Assembly (NCBI GenBank): GCA_964509695.1 | Contig: CAZDXN010000001.1 | Coordinates: forward strand, 67,750 to 131,749 | Direction: 5' to 3' | Origin: 2-01-FULL-50-23 sp964509695 | GTDB taxonomy: Bacteria; Patescibacteriota; Microgenomatia; UBA1400; MFAQ01 | DNA length: 64,000 bases | Part shown: positions 1 through 8,809 of the stretch, one piece after another | How positions within the stretch are numbered: the first letter of the stretch is position 1 | How the letters are laid out: the number at the start of each line of letters is the position of its first letter | Made by a program: the position numbers and the translations under genes | The notes under the pieces: model-generated | Databases searched by the model: none | Seen by the model: only the letters and a program-made list of their open reading frames with translations | What the model was told of the DNA's origin: nothing

Positions 1-136
1 AAAAATGGCAACTACAGTTAGCAAACAGTATCTTAAGCAAGATTTGATGCCTTTTATTGATAACCCCGTGCTTCTGGATGGGTATATTGAGAATTTCGAG
101 AAGAACTATAACCAGGCCAAAACGTATCTAAAGTGA
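1..136 (+). CDS. 3' end of a truncated gene, product unknown
   Basis: An open frame enters from the left edge and stops at TGA 134-136. About 44 codons are visible, ending in residues NQAKTYLK. An ATG lies at 5-7 but the frame is also open before it, so this is more likely the tail of a gene that starts outside the window than a complete small gene. The tail is hydrophilic with no recognisable motif. It precedes a sugar epimerase on the same strand with a 135-nt gap, so a glycan role is possible but unproven. Confidence 0.45.
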   Translation, partial: KMATTVSKQYLKQDLMPFIDNPVLLDGYIENFEKNYNQAKTYLK

Positions 137-258
137 ATTATTCATTGACTGTGTCCGTTTCGTGAGAGCTTTTCATTTCAAAGCCGTCGGGGGTTTCGAC
201 ACCAGCCTAACCTTGAGTACGTTTACCATGTAATAATATTCATTTTCTAGCTGAATTG

Positions 259-264
259 TACAAT
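259..264 (+). promoter_or_regulatory. Putative -10 box, leaderless start of the epimerase-kinase unit
   Basis: TACAAT lies 7 nt before the ATG at 272, the spacing expected when transcription starts at the start codon itself. No convincing -35 box is seen 17 nt upstream. The rest of the 137-271 gap holds nothing else recognisable. Confidence 0.5.
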
Positions 265-271
265 ATACCCC

Positions 272-1198
272 ATGGCAAAAAAGATTCTTGTCACTGGTGG
301 CGCTGGCTTCATTGGTTCAAATACCACCAAACTACTTTGCGATAAAGGATTCCAAGTTGTTGTTTTTGATAATCTCTCTACCGGGTATAGGAAGCTTGTC
401 GATACACGGGCAAAATTTATCAAGGGAGATCTCCTAAATCAAAACGAGATTACCGAGGCACTCAAGGGGGTTGATCGCGTATTTCACTTTGCCGCCACCA
501 GCTATATCAAAATCAGCATCGACGATTCGATTGGTTGTTTTCAGAACAATATCATGGCCACGGTCAATCTACTGGAAGCGATGAGAAAAAATAAGATCAA
601 GTATCTGGTCAACTCCTCATCTGCCGCAGTTTATGGCGAACCGGAAATGATTCCAGTCAAAGAGGACTCCGTCAAACAACCACACCAGCCCTATGGTGGC
701 TCGAAATTGGCAGTCGAGGCGGTTTTGTCTTCCTATTACCACTCTTTTGGCATCAACAGCACCTCGCTTCGCTTTTTCAACGCCTACGGTCCGTTTGATG
801 AACAGCGGCCAATTACTCGGGCCGTTCCCAATTGGATCAAACAAGTCTTAAATAACCAGCCAATTTCTCTCTATTGGAAAGGAAAACAACTTAGAGACTA
901 TGTCTTCGTTGAGGACATCGCCAGAGCTCACTTAGCTGTCATGGATCTATCAGGATATAACTATTTCAATATTGGTTCCGGAAAAGGAATTTTTATGATT
1001 GATCTGCTCGAAAGCATTTTCAAGGCGATCGGAAAGCAGACTCCCACCACAGATCTGGGGGAAAGGCCGGGCGATCCGATGAACTTGGTGGCTGACACGA
1101 CAAAAATAGAGAAAGCCATTGGTTGGAAGCCCAGTTTCTCGCTGGATATGGGAATCAAATTAACCGTCGATTACTTCAAGAACTCAAGATTCAAATGA
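272..1198 (+). CDS. NAD-dependent nucleotide-sugar epimerase/dehydratase (extended SDR)
   Basis: This 308-aa protein is an extended short-chain dehydrogenase/reductase of the UDP-glucose 4-epimerase type. The N-terminal Rossmann motif GGAGFIGS binds NAD(P), an SSSAAVYG segment supplies the catalytic Ser, and YGGSK is the catalytic YxxxK. The C-terminal part (RPGDP, then GWKPSFSLDMGI) matches the substrate lobe of the family. Length is normal. It should convert a nucleotide sugar in the cytoplasm; the substrate cannot be read from sequence. Its stop overlaps the start of the sugar kinase by 3 nt, so the two are co-translated. Confidence 0.88.
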   Translation: MAKKILVTGGAGFIGSNTTKLLCDKGFQVVVFDNLSTGYRKLVDTRAKFIKGDLLNQNEITEALKGVDRVFHFAATSYIKISIDDSIGCFQNNIMATVNLLEAMRKNKIKYLVNSSSAAVYGEPEMIPVKEDSVKQPHQPYGGSKLAVEAVLSSYYHSFGINSTSLRFFNAYGPFDEQRPITRAVPNWIKQVLNNQPISLYWKGKQLRDYVFVEDIARAHLAVMDLSGYNYFNIGSGKGIFMIDLLESIFKAIGKQTPTTDLGERPGDPMNLVADTTKIEKAIGWKPSFSLDMGIKLTVDYFKNSRFK

Positions 1199-2181
1199 TC
1201 ATCTCCCAGACTCCCTTACGAATGAGTTTTGTTGGCGGCGGATCCGACTTGCCGTCTTTTTACCGGAAACAAGTCGGAGCCGTTGTCAGTGCCACCATCG
1301 ATAAATATATCTACATCAACGTCAACAAAAAATTTGACAACCAAATCAGGGCGAGCTATTCCATCACCGAGTTTGTTGACAAACCATCGAAGCTGAAGCA
1401 CGAGCTGATCCGTGAATCTCTTAAACTTCTTGGAATAAAAAGCGGAATCGAAATTACTTCTATCGCCGACATTCCCTCGGGAGGCACCGGCCTAGGCTCT
1501 TCTAGTAGTTATACCGTTGGACTTCTAAACGCGCTAAATGCATACCTTTCCAGATTTTCCAGCAAAGAACACCTAGCCTCTACCGCGTGTCGAGTTGAAA
1601 TCGATAAGTGTAGAAAACCCATCGGCAAACAGGACCAATACGCCGCCGCTTACGGTGGTCTAAATTTGATAGAGTTTCAACCGGATAATTCAGTAGTAGT
1701 TAATCCAATCATTTGTAAAGCTGACACCAAACACAAACTCAACCAAAATCTATTATTACTCTATACAGGTATTTCTCGTTCTGCTGACGCCATTCTAGTT
1801 CACCAAAATAAGAACATGCTCTCAAACCACAAAACCCGCGATTTATTGGCCCAAATGGTCAAGCTCGCCTATCATCAAGCTGAATCTATTTCAAAAAATA
1901 ACTTGAAGTCTTTTGGTGAAGCTTTAGATGAAAACTGGAAGATGAAGACAAAGCTTAGTCAAGGGATTAGCAATCCTACATTCGACAAATGGTATAACAC
2001 AGCCAAAAGCAATGGGGCTATCGGCGGGAAAATCCTTGGCGCTGGCGGCGGGGGATTCTTCCTCCTTTATGCCCCCAAAAGTAAGCACGAGTCTATTGTC
2101 GAATCTCTCCCCAAGTTAAGAAAAATCAATTTCAATTTCGACGCGGAGGGTAGTAAAATTATCTATTATCAAGAAAACTAA
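1195..2181 (+). CDS. GHMP-family sugar kinase (heptose-7-phosphate kinase-like)
   Basis: A 328-aa GHMP kinase. TPLRMSFVGGGSDLPSFY at the N-terminus is the pattern of D-glycero-D-manno-heptose 7-phosphate kinase and fucokinase-type enzymes. The ATP-binding motif 2 is seen as PSGGTGLGSSSS, and motif 3 as GGKILGAGGGGFF near the C-terminus. The start ATG 1195 overlaps the upstream TGA (ATGA), which I prefer over an earlier in-frame ATG at 1123. It would phosphorylate a free or phosphorylated sugar on the way to a nucleotide-activated donor. Heptose is the closest match by motif, not proven. Confidence 0.82.
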   Translation: MIISQTPLRMSFVGGGSDLPSFYRKQVGAVVSATIDKYIYINVNKKFDNQIRASYSITEFVDKPSKLKHELIRESLKLLGIKSGIEITSIADIPSGGTGLGSSSSYTVGLLNALNAYLSRFSSKEHLASTACRVEIDKCRKPIGKQDQYAAAYGGLNLIEFQPDNSVVVNPIICKADTKHKLNQNLLLLYTGISRSADAILVHQNKNMLSNHKTRDLLAQMVKLAYHQAESISKNNLKSFGEALDENWKMKTKLSQGISNPTFDKWYNTAKSNGAIGGKILGAGGGGFFLLYAPKSKHESIVESLPKLRKINFNFDAEGSKIIYYQEN

Positions 2182-2192
2182 CTAACTCACAT

Positions 2193-2720
2193 TTATTTGA
2201 ACAACTCAACTTCAAAGATATTATTGTACTGTTTGAGATAACTTGAAGTAAAATATACCCGGTAATATCGGTAGGCGGTATCGTTTTCAAATTCTACTGT
2301 GACCGGACTGGCGCCCATTGCTTCTGATCTTGACAGTAAATCTGTCCAGTCAGAATCATTATTTGACCCCTGCAATTTCCAATCTCTGAGTTGATTAGAA
2401 GATGAACGAACGTATACTTCCCTCGCAGTTTTTGTAACCCCATCGCCCAAGTCGTACTTCCACCAGTGTGGGTAGGTGGAACTTGAGGAGTTCCAAAATG
2501 TATCGTTGTTATTATCAACAGCGTTATCAACCACGTTCAGACCCTCTATCGTGTCAGCGCTGGCTATTCCACCACTTAAGAAATCTGTCTCGGTTTTACC
2601 ACCAAGAACTTCCGCTTTTTGTATCACTGGTTCGGCGACCGGAGGAATGGCTGTAGGCTTGCAGGCGGCCAAGAACAAAGCCGAAACTAGTAATAAGCCA
2701 AGGGTTGTATACGTTTTCAT
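2193..2720 (-). CDS. Secreted lipoprotein with F5/8 type C (discoidin-like) domain
   Basis: A 175-aa protein with a lipoprotein signal: a short basic start, a hydrophobic stretch, and lipobox LAAC at residues 17-20. After a Pro/Ala-rich linker comes a discoidin-like beta-sandwich of about 125 residues. Visible pieces are DNNNDTFWNSSSS, the HWWKYDLGDG strand, WKLQGSNN and YRYYRVYF. Such domains usually bind carbohydrate or lipid head groups outside the cell. It lies 7 nt downstream of the ferredoxin on the same strand. Its 3' end faces the kinase gene across only 11 nt. Confidence 0.78.
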   Translation of the reverse strand: MKTYTTLGLLLVSALFLAACKPTAIPPVAEPVIQKAEVLGGKTETDFLSGGIASADTIEGLNVVDNAVDNNNDTFWNSSSSTYPHWWKYDLGDGVTKTAREVYVRSSSNQLRDWKLQGSNNDSDWTDLLSRSEAMGASPVTVEFENDTAYRYYRVYFTSSYLKQYNNIFEVELFK

Positions 2721-2727
2721 TAAGTAT

Positions 2728-2937
2728 TTAACTATTAATTAATTTTATAGCTTCAGATGGACACGCCAGTGCCGCATTCTTAGCCATTTTATGGGTGGTC
2801 TTTTCACCTCCGTCAACCATTTTTCTAACTATCGACACCATTCCCGTCTTTCCCTCCTTCATTTCAAAGATCTCAGGCGCCAATTCTACACATAGCCCGC
2901 AGCCAATACATAATTTGGGGTCGACTATTGCCTTCAT
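2728..2937 (-). CDS. Small [4Fe-4S] ferredoxin
   Basis: A 69-aa single-cluster ferredoxin. It has CIGCGLC near residues 11-17 and a distal CP at residues 60-61 (ALACPSEAI), giving the four Cys ligands of one [4Fe-4S] cluster. The acidic middle and length fit Fer4-type electron carriers of the Thermotoga/Bacillus kind. It is divergent from, and only 79 bp away from, a B12-binding radical SAM gene. It could therefore supply the electron these enzymes need to cleave SAM; that link is inference. A leaderless -10 box precedes it. Confidence 0.88.
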   Translation of the reverse strand: MKAIVDPKLCIGCGLCVELAPEIFEMKEGKTGMVSIVRKMVDGGEKTTHKMAKNAALACPSEAIKLINS

Positions 2938-2943
2938 GAATGT

Positions 2944-2949
2944 AAAATA
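2944..2949 (-). promoter_or_regulatory. Putative -10 box, leaderless start of the ferredoxin gene
   Basis: On the minus strand TATTTT is followed by 6 nt and then the ferredoxin ATG. The -35 region is weak. Confidence 0.45.
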
Positions 2950-2981
2950 CCATATATAGCGAGTTTATGAAAGTCATCTCC

Positions 2982-3010
2982 TTGCATCCTTGATTTAGAA
3001 AAATGATATA
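2982..3010 (+). promoter_or_regulatory. Putative promoter of the 3017-7320 operon
   Basis: TTGCAT (2982-2987), a 17-nt spacer, GATATA (3005-3010), then 6 nt to the ATG at 3017. The layout predicts a leaderless message. TATAAA at 3007-3012 overlaps and is an alternative -10; with it the ATG at 3023 would be used. Confidence 0.5.
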
Positions 3011-3016
3011 AATTAC

Positions 3017-4522
3017 ATGACTATGAAAGTTCTCCTCATTAATCCCCCCTGGATATTAGACCAAAAAGACCAAGACTTTTTTCGTGTTACTCAGCCAGAA
3101 GGGCTAGGCTATATCAGTGCTGTTCTCAAGCAAGGGAGCCACGCGGTCAAACTTGTTGATGCTGCCGCCAGCGGCTGGTATAAAAAAAGAACCCTCCCCG
3201 ATGGCAGAATCTATTACGGTCTTTCACACAATGAAATAGCCAGTATTATAAGGAAATTCAAACCGAAACTTGTTGGTATCTCTATAATATCGTCCCTGTT
3301 AAAAAATAATGGCTATTCACTTGCAAAATATATTAAAAATAAATTTCCTTCAACCAAAATCGTCATCGGCGGTCCCCACCCATCGGTGACAGTCAAGGAA
3401 TCGCTTAATAATTCATTTATAGACTTCGTTGTCTTCGGAGAGGGAGAAATCACGACCTTGGATTTAGTCAACCAATTGAGTAGACAAAAACCACGTTTCA
3501 AAGGAATTAATGGTCTTGCTTACAAATCAAAGGGAAAAATATTCATTAACCCCATTAGGGATTTCATCAAAGATTTGGATAGTCTACCCTTCCCCGATCG
3601 AAGTCAGTATCCAATGCACGATTATTTTAAGGCTTCACAAAAGCTCCTCTCCTCTTTCGCCCTTTCGACCTACAACAAACGCTGGGGAACCGTAATTAGT
3701 AGTCGGGGTTGTCCTTACAACTGCATCTTTTGCTCCATTCATTTAACAATGGGGAAAATCTGGCGTTCACGCAGCGCCGAAAACGTCATGGCAGAAGTTG
3801 AACAACTGGTAAATAAATATCGAATTCAGAAAATTGCCTTTCTCGACGACAATATGACCTTTGATATTGAAAGAGTTCATCGAATTTGTGACCTTATTTT
3901 GGAAAGAAAATTAAAATTTCGATGGAGCACACCAAACGGAATTAGAGCTGATCGTTTAGACGAGACATTACTACTCAAAATGAAAAAAGCCGGTTGCGTC
4001 AGGATCGCCGTGGCTCCAGAAAGTGGCAGTCAAAAAGTGGTTTATCATTTAATAGGGAAGGCTCTTGATCTGAAAAAAGTTGTCGAAATAGTAAAAATCT
4101 GTAAGCGTATCGGGCTTAAAGTCGATTGTTTTTTCGTTATGGGTTTACCAGGGGAAACAAAAAGAAACCTCCGTCAAACAATCAACTTTGCCTCCCACTT
4201 GAAAAGATTAGGCGCCAGCGGATTCAATTTGGCGATAGCTACCCCGTTCATTGGGACACGTCTCCATAAAGTATTCACCGACAAGGGCTTTCTCAAACCA
4301 GATTTCGATGAGTTTACAATGTTCAGGAATGAGTCTTTCATCGAAACGGACACTCTCAAAGCTGCCGATCTCATAAGATACAAAAACATCGCAGCGCGGC
4401 TGAATAGATTCCCGGTAGAATATATTAAATTTATAATACTAGTTCTTTTCCGTGACCCAGAAAGATTTATTCGTCTATTCAAAGCGCAAATCCCCTCGAA
4501 TTTTGCATTTATAAAGAAATAA
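3017..4522 (+). CDS. B12-binding domain radical SAM protein
   Basis: A 501-aa protein with an N-terminal cobalamin-binding Rossmann domain (about residues 4-150, with the GGPHPS turn) and a radical SAM domain. The cluster motif C232-PYN-C236-IF-C239 lies within SSRGCPYNCIFCS. FLDDNMTFD and a later FFVMGLPGET segment are typical of class B methylase-like enzymes. Family members transfer methyl groups to unactivated carbons or do other radical chemistry. Embedding in a glycan operon suggests a sugar or lipid substrate. First gene of a three-gene unit with AsnB and a GT2. Confidence 0.88.
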   Translation: MTMKVLLINPPWILDQKDQDFFRVTQPEGLGYISAVLKQGSHAVKLVDAAASGWYKKRTLPDGRIYYGLSHNEIASIIRKFKPKLVGISIISSLLKNNGYSLAKYIKNKFPSTKIVIGGPHPSVTVKESLNNSFIDFVVFGEGEITTLDLVNQLSRQKPRFKGINGLAYKSKGKIFINPIRDFIKDLDSLPFPDRSQYPMHDYFKASQKLLSSFALSTYNKRWGTVISSRGCPYNCIFCSIHLTMGKIWRSRSAENVMAEVEQLVNKYRIQKIAFLDDNMTFDIERVHRICDLILERKLKFRWSTPNGIRADRLDETLLLKMKKAGCVRIAVAPESGSQKVVYHLIGKALDLKKVVEIVKICKRIGLKVDCFFVMGLPGETKRNLRQTINFASHLKRLGASGFNLAIATPFIGTRLHKVFTDKGFLKPDFDEFTMFRNESFIETDTLKAADLIRYKNIAARLNRFPVEYIKFIILVLFRDPERFIRLFKAQIPSNFAFIKK

Positions 4523-4527
4523 ACGAT

Positions 4528-6402
4528 ATGTGCGGAATCGCTGGATTTAGATCAGCCGGTAATGAAAATAACAAGGTAACTCTCGACTCGATGTTGGCCA
4601 CAATTACTCACCGTGGTCCTGATGAGAAGGGCGTTTTGTTTGATAAAGATCTCTCAATCGGCATGCGTCGACTTTCCATCATCGACCTTAATACCGGCAG
4701 TCAACCGATCTTTAATGAAGATAAGTCTATCGTTATTGTCTTCAACGGTGAAATATACAATTTCCAAAAACTATACCGGGATCTAAAAAGAAAAGGTCAC
4801 AAATTTAGAACCAAAACAGACACCGAAGCGATCATTCATTTATACGAAGATTTGGGTATTAGGTGTGTCGAAAAGCTAAACGGCATGTTTGCCTTTTGTA
4901 TCTACGATAAATCAAAGGGAAAATTATTTTTTGCCGTCGATCGAGCTGGCAAAAAACCTTTATACATATATCATTCCGGACCCAATTTTGCTTTTTCCTC
5001 AGAACTAAAAAGTTTTTACAAGCTTCCATTTTTCAAAAAGCGCCTTAATATACCCGCTCTTGATAAATTCTTTCTTTATGGTTATATTCCCTCCCCCCTC
5101 ACACCATATCTGAATACAGTAAAACTTCCAGGAGGTAGCCTTGCCGTTTTTGATATGCGCGAAAATAGTTTGACTTACAAGAATTATTGGGACTTTGATT
5201 ATTCAGAAAAACTCGACCTTTCAGAAGCTGAATGGGTAAAGAAGATTGATCGTCTTCTCACCCAATCGGTTAGAAGTCGACTTGTATCTGACGTTCCCCT
5301 AGGCTGTTTCTTGAGTGGTGGGGTCGATAGTAGTCTCGTCGTAGCTTGCATGAGCAAGTTCCTCAAGGGTAGAGATATAAAGACTTTTAGCATTGGCTTC
5401 GATGAACAAAGAGTGAATGAATCGAATTATGCACGACAAGTAGCGGATCTGTATCACACCGACCACCATCTAAAGATATTTCCTCAAAACGAGGCGCTTT
5501 CCGTTAGCCGGGAAATCTTTACCAAGATGGATGAGCCGCTAGCCGACCCCTCCATCCTTCCCACTTTTCTACTCTCCCAATTCACTCGCGGTTACGTCAC
5601 TGTTTCTCTTAGCGGGGACGGTGGCGATGAAATGTTTGGTGGCTATCCAAAGTATTACATCCACCGCTATGCCCGTTATCTGGACATGCTTCCTGAAAAG
5701 CTGAAACTGAGCCTAGCAGAAAAGATATCTCAAAGACTAAAGACTAGCCCCAATAATAAATATCTAAACTACAAAGCAATTAGATTTTTGAATAGTCTCA
5801 AGTACCCACCCATACTTCGAAATCAGATCTGGTCGGGGAGCTTTTTACCAGATGAGGCCGGCCATCTAATTTCTGACATTAAAAGTAACGCTGTCGACCT
5901 AATGACCGAAGCACCGGAACTTATCAGGAGTCAAACATTTTCGGACCCTCTCGATATAATGTTATATCTCGACGCCAAGCTAATGCTTAAAGACGCCTAT
6001 TTAACCAAGGTTGACCGTGCCAGTATGGCCGCATCGCTCGAAGTTCGCTCTCCATTTTTGGACAAATCGATTCTCGATATTACCGGCCGAATCCCCCTTG
6101 GATTAAAAGTAAAAGGCAGACAGACCAAATATCTCCTAAAGCTAGTTGCAGAAAAATATTTCCCCAGAGAGTTGGTCTATCGCCACAAACAGGGTTTTGG
6201 CCTACCCCTCGCCGAATGGTTTCGTCGAAAGGAATTAACCTCTGAAATTAGAGAGCTACTAGGACAGAGAAGGGGAGTGGATAGACTTTCAACCTCATAT
6301 ATAAATTCACTGATAAGAATGCATCAAAATGGTACCTTTGATTACTCAACCCAACTCTGGACTATCTATGCCTACCTCAACTGGGTTCAATATAACCTTT
6401 AA
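4528..6402 (+). CDS. asnB: Asparagine synthase-type glutamine amidotransferase
   Basis: A 624-aa two-domain enzyme. MCGIAGF places the nucleophile Cys2 of the glutaminase domain directly after Met1, with RGPDEKG and the FNGEIYN segment following. The ATP-pyrophosphatase P-loop SGGVDSS is at residues 263-269, and SGDGGDEMFGGY and RSPFLD are also present. Either free asparagine is made, or, as in many polysaccharide loci, a sugar carboxylate is amidated. Location between a radical SAM gene and a glycosyltransferase favours the second, by inference. The 5-nt gap upstream has no Shine-Dalgarno site. Confidence 0.88.
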   Translation: MCGIAGFRSAGNENNKVTLDSMLATITHRGPDEKGVLFDKDLSIGMRRLSIIDLNTGSQPIFNEDKSIVIVFNGEIYNFQKLYRDLKRKGHKFRTKTDTEAIIHLYEDLGIRCVEKLNGMFAFCIYDKSKGKLFFAVDRAGKKPLYIYHSGPNFAFSSELKSFYKLPFFKKRLNIPALDKFFLYGYIPSPLTPYLNTVKLPGGSLAVFDMRENSLTYKNYWDFDYSEKLDLSEAEWVKKIDRLLTQSVRSRLVSDVPLGCFLSGGVDSSLVVACMSKFLKGRDIKTFSIGFDEQRVNESNYARQVADLYHTDHHLKIFPQNEALSVSREIFTKMDEPLADPSILPTFLLSQFTRGYVTVSLSGDGGDEMFGGYPKYYIHRYARYLDMLPEKLKLSLAEKISQRLKTSPNNKYLNYKAIRFLNSLKYPPILRNQIWSGSFLPDEAGHLISDIKSNAVDLMTEAPELIRSQTFSDPLDIMLYLDAKLMLKDAYLTKVDRASMAASLEVRSPFLDKSILDITGRIPLGLKVKGRQTKYLLKLVAEKYFPRELVYRHKQGFGLPLAEWFRRKELTSEIRELLGQRRGVDRLSTSYINSLIRMHQNGTFDYSTQLWTIYAYLNWVQYNL

Positions 6403-6405
6403 CAA

Positions 6406-7320
6406 ATGACCAAAGAGCTTGTTTCCATAATTATTCCGACACGAAACCGATGTCAAAAATTACTTCGGTGTTTAAATTCGCTAGAAAAAATCAATTATCC
6501 TTACACCGAAACGATCATCGTCGATAACGCCTCATCAGACGATACCGTCGCAACAATAAAAAAACGATTCCCAAAGCACAAAGTAATAAGACTTTCAAAA
6601 AACAAAGGCGCTGTTGGTGGTAGGAACGCTGGACTCAAGTTCGCTCGTGGTAAATATTTACTTTTTGTTGACGACGACAATATCGTCACGGTAAATTTCC
6701 TAGACAAACTGGTTCAGCTGGCAATCACCGACCCGACGATCGGTTTCGTCGGTCCCAAAATGAATTACTTCAAAGACAAAAAACGAATTTGGTTCGCCGG
6801 CGTCAAGATAAATCTATTAACCTCATGGACCCATTACCTTGGAATAAACCAACTGGACCGTGGCCAATTTGATCAAATTAGGGAGATAGATCAGATCCCC
6901 AATGTTTGGTTGGTAAAGAGAGAGGTCGTAGAAAAAATTGGAGGACTCGATAAGAATTATGTCATGTCCTATGGCGAGTCAGACTGGCCAATGAGAGCAA
7001 AGAGGGCGGGGTTCAGGGTTCTATTCTGCCCTGGCTCGGTCGTTTATCACGATATCGTTCCGCCGAAGAATCTCAAAGAAAACATCCTACTTCGAGCCAC
7101 ACCATATCGAGCCTATTATTTTGCCAGAAATCGGATCATTTTTATGCGCCGCTTTACCAGTAAAGCCAACTTTCTAATTTTTCTTTTCATATTCAATAAT
7201 TTGTTCACCATTTATTATCTTTACACTTATTCTAAAGGAGGAAAGTTCAATCTTTGTTTTTGGCACCTACGGGGAATCGTTGACGGGATACTTAATAGAA
7301 ATTATCAATTCAAGGAATAG
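6406..7320 (+). CDS. Family 2 glycosyltransferase (rhamnosyltransferase-like)
   Basis: A 304-aa GT-A fold enzyme. It begins VSIIIPTRNR, has IIVDNASSDD for nucleotide binding and an LFVDDDN metal/donor motif. An acceptor-side segment MSYGESDWPMRAKRAGF resembles the ED-W-RA pattern of WbbL-type rhamnosyltransferases. The C-terminus has a hydrophobic patch near residues 245-265 that may touch the membrane. It closes the 3017-7320 unit, 3 nt after asnB. Sugar donor unknown. Confidence 0.85.
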   Translation: MTKELVSIIIPTRNRCQKLLRCLNSLEKINYPYTETIIVDNASSDDTVATIKKRFPKHKVIRLSKNKGAVGGRNAGLKFARGKYLLFVDDDNIVTVNFLDKLVQLAITDPTIGFVGPKMNYFKDKKRIWFAGVKINLLTSWTHYLGINQLDRGQFDQIREIDQIPNVWLVKREVVEKIGGLDKNYVMSYGESDWPMRAKRAGFRVLFCPGSVVYHDIVPPKNLKENILLRATPYRAYYFARNRIIFMRRFTSKANFLIFLFIFNNLFTIYYLYTYSKGGKFNLCFWHLRGIVDGILNRNYQFKE

Positions 7321-7321
7321 A

Positions 7322-7350
7322 TAGACGAATGAAGGCTCTTACGTTATATT
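7322..7350 (+). promoter_or_regulatory. Putative promoter of the 7358-18197 operon
   Basis: TAGACG (7322-7327, 4 of 6 match to TTGACA), a 17-nt spacer, TATATT (7345-7350), then 7 nt to the ATG at 7358. The spacing predicts a leaderless message. Confidence 0.55.
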
Positions 7351-7357
7351 TAGCCAA

Positions 7358-8809
7358 ATGAAAGTTCTGTTAGTTAGCCCCTGGATGAAGACTTTGTATG
7401 GTGATGAAAAAACCGTCCCCGGCCATCCTCATCTTGGATTGGGGTATCTGACCGCGGTTCTAAAGAAGAATAAACACCAAGTCAGGGTCTTTGACCAGGC
7501 CATCGAAAACGATGACGCGAAACTCTATGAATTAATTAGATCATTCAAACCAGACTTGATTGGATTTAATGCCTTTAGTTATTGCACCAAGTACGTTTCG
7601 GATCTTTCACAAGAAGTTAGGAAACGGACCAAAACTCCATTAATTCTCGGAGGACCCCATGTCTCCGCGGTTCGTTCTCGCGTACTGGAACAAATGCCCT
7701 TTGATTACGCCATCAAAGGTGAAGCCGAAGCTAGTTTGCTGGTATTTCTAAACGAAATGAAGAAAAAAAAGCCAAAATTTGACACAGTCAAAGGATTAAT
7801 TTGGCGTAATTCAAAAGGGGAGATTATTGAAAACCAGGACATGGCCTACATACATGACCTCGACGCAATTCCTTTTCCGGATTATTCTGAATTCAAATTC
7901 GAAAAATATGCCTATTTTACCAGCAAAACCATGCCCATCATTACCAGCCGAGGATGCCCCTATGGCTGTAACTATTGCTCGGTCAAGTTATCTATGGGGA
8001 GAGGATTCCGCCCACGAAGCCCCCAAAATGTTTTAGCTGAAATAAAACATTGGTGCGGACAAGGATTCAAAAAATTCGAGATCAATGACGACTGTTTCAG
8101 TTTGGACTTGAAAAGAGCCGAGAAAATCTGCGATCTACTGATCGAACAAAAGCTAAATATCAGCTACGATATGTATAACGGTATCCGCGCCGACAGGGTA
8201 AGTAAGATTCTTCTCCAAAAAATGAAAAACTCAGGCTGCAAATTCATTTCTTATGGTTGTGAATCAGGAGATCAAAATATCATTATTTCCATGGGAAAGA
8301 ATCTCAAACTTACGGAAGTAACAAAAGCAGTAAAATTGACAAATAAAATCGGCATTAGAAACTCGGTAAACTTTATTATTGGCCACTCAAGCGAAACCAA
8401 AAAATCAGCCGAAAAAACACTAGAGTTTGCCAAGAAACTTCCCACAGACTTCGTGAACTTTTACAACGTCATTCCTTATCCTGGAACCGATCTATATAAC
8501 TGGATCGAAAAAAAAGGCCAGTGGATTTATCACCCTGACTACATCATGAAGAATATCGGTAGTCGGGACTTGAAACCCGCCTTTGAAACTGAGGGGTTCT
8601 CTTCTGAAGAAAGAATTGTAACCCTTAAAAAAGGCTTTGCCCTTTACGAAAAAAGCGTTCTCAATTTTCGTTTTGGCAAATTCTTTGGGAGAGTCATATA
8701 TTACCTTACTCGAAATCGAAAGATTTTTTCAGCGGCACTCAAGCTGATGCTAAGTACTAAATTGGGCTTTAAATTATATTCTTTAATAACATTTAAATCG
8801 CGCCAATAA
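7358..8809 (+). CDS. B12-binding domain radical SAM protein
   Basis: A 483-aa protein with an N-terminal cobalamin-binding domain (LILGGPHVSAV near residues 103-113) and a radical SAM core. The cluster ligands C200, C204 and C207 lie in SRGCPYGCNYCS. INDDCFSLD and YGCESGDQNI continue the barrel. It starts the long operon that continues with alternating methyltransferases and radical SAM genes. Related to the proteins at 3017 and 9621, but the low visible identity says old paralogues rather than a recent tandem copy. Confidence 0.88.
   Translation: MKVLLVSPWMKTLYGDEKTVPGHPHLGLGYLTAVLKKNKHQVRVFDQAIENDDAKLYELIRSFKPDLIGFNAFSYCTKYVSDLSQEVRKRTKTPLILGGPHVSAVRSRVLEQMPFDYAIKGEAEASLLVFLNEMKKKKPKFDTVKGLIWRNSKGEIIENQDMAYIHDLDAIPFPDYSEFKFEKYAYFTSKTMPIITSRGCPYGCNYCSVKLSMGRGFRPRSPQNVLAEIKHWCGQGFKKFEINDDCFSLDLKRAEKICDLLIEQKLNISYDMYNGIRADRVSKILLQKMKNSGCKFISYGCESGDQNIIISMGKNLKLTEVTKAVKLTNKIGIRNSVNFIIGHSSETKKSAEKTLEFAKKLPTDFVNFYNVIPYPGTDLYNWIEKKGQWIYHPDYIMKNIGSRDLKPAFETEGFSSEERIVTLKKGFALYEKSVLNFRFGKFFGRVIYYLTRNRKIFSAALKLMLSTKLGFKLYSLITFKSRQ

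Noticed and set aside
145..173. TTGACT (145-150) as a -35 box for an upstream transcript
   Set aside because: No acceptable -10 hexamer lies 16-18 nt downstream, and the TACAAT at 259 explains the epimerase start better.
191..206. Short inverted repeat GTCG...CGAC upstream of the epimerase as a terminator
   Set aside because: The stem is only 4 bp and no T-run follows.
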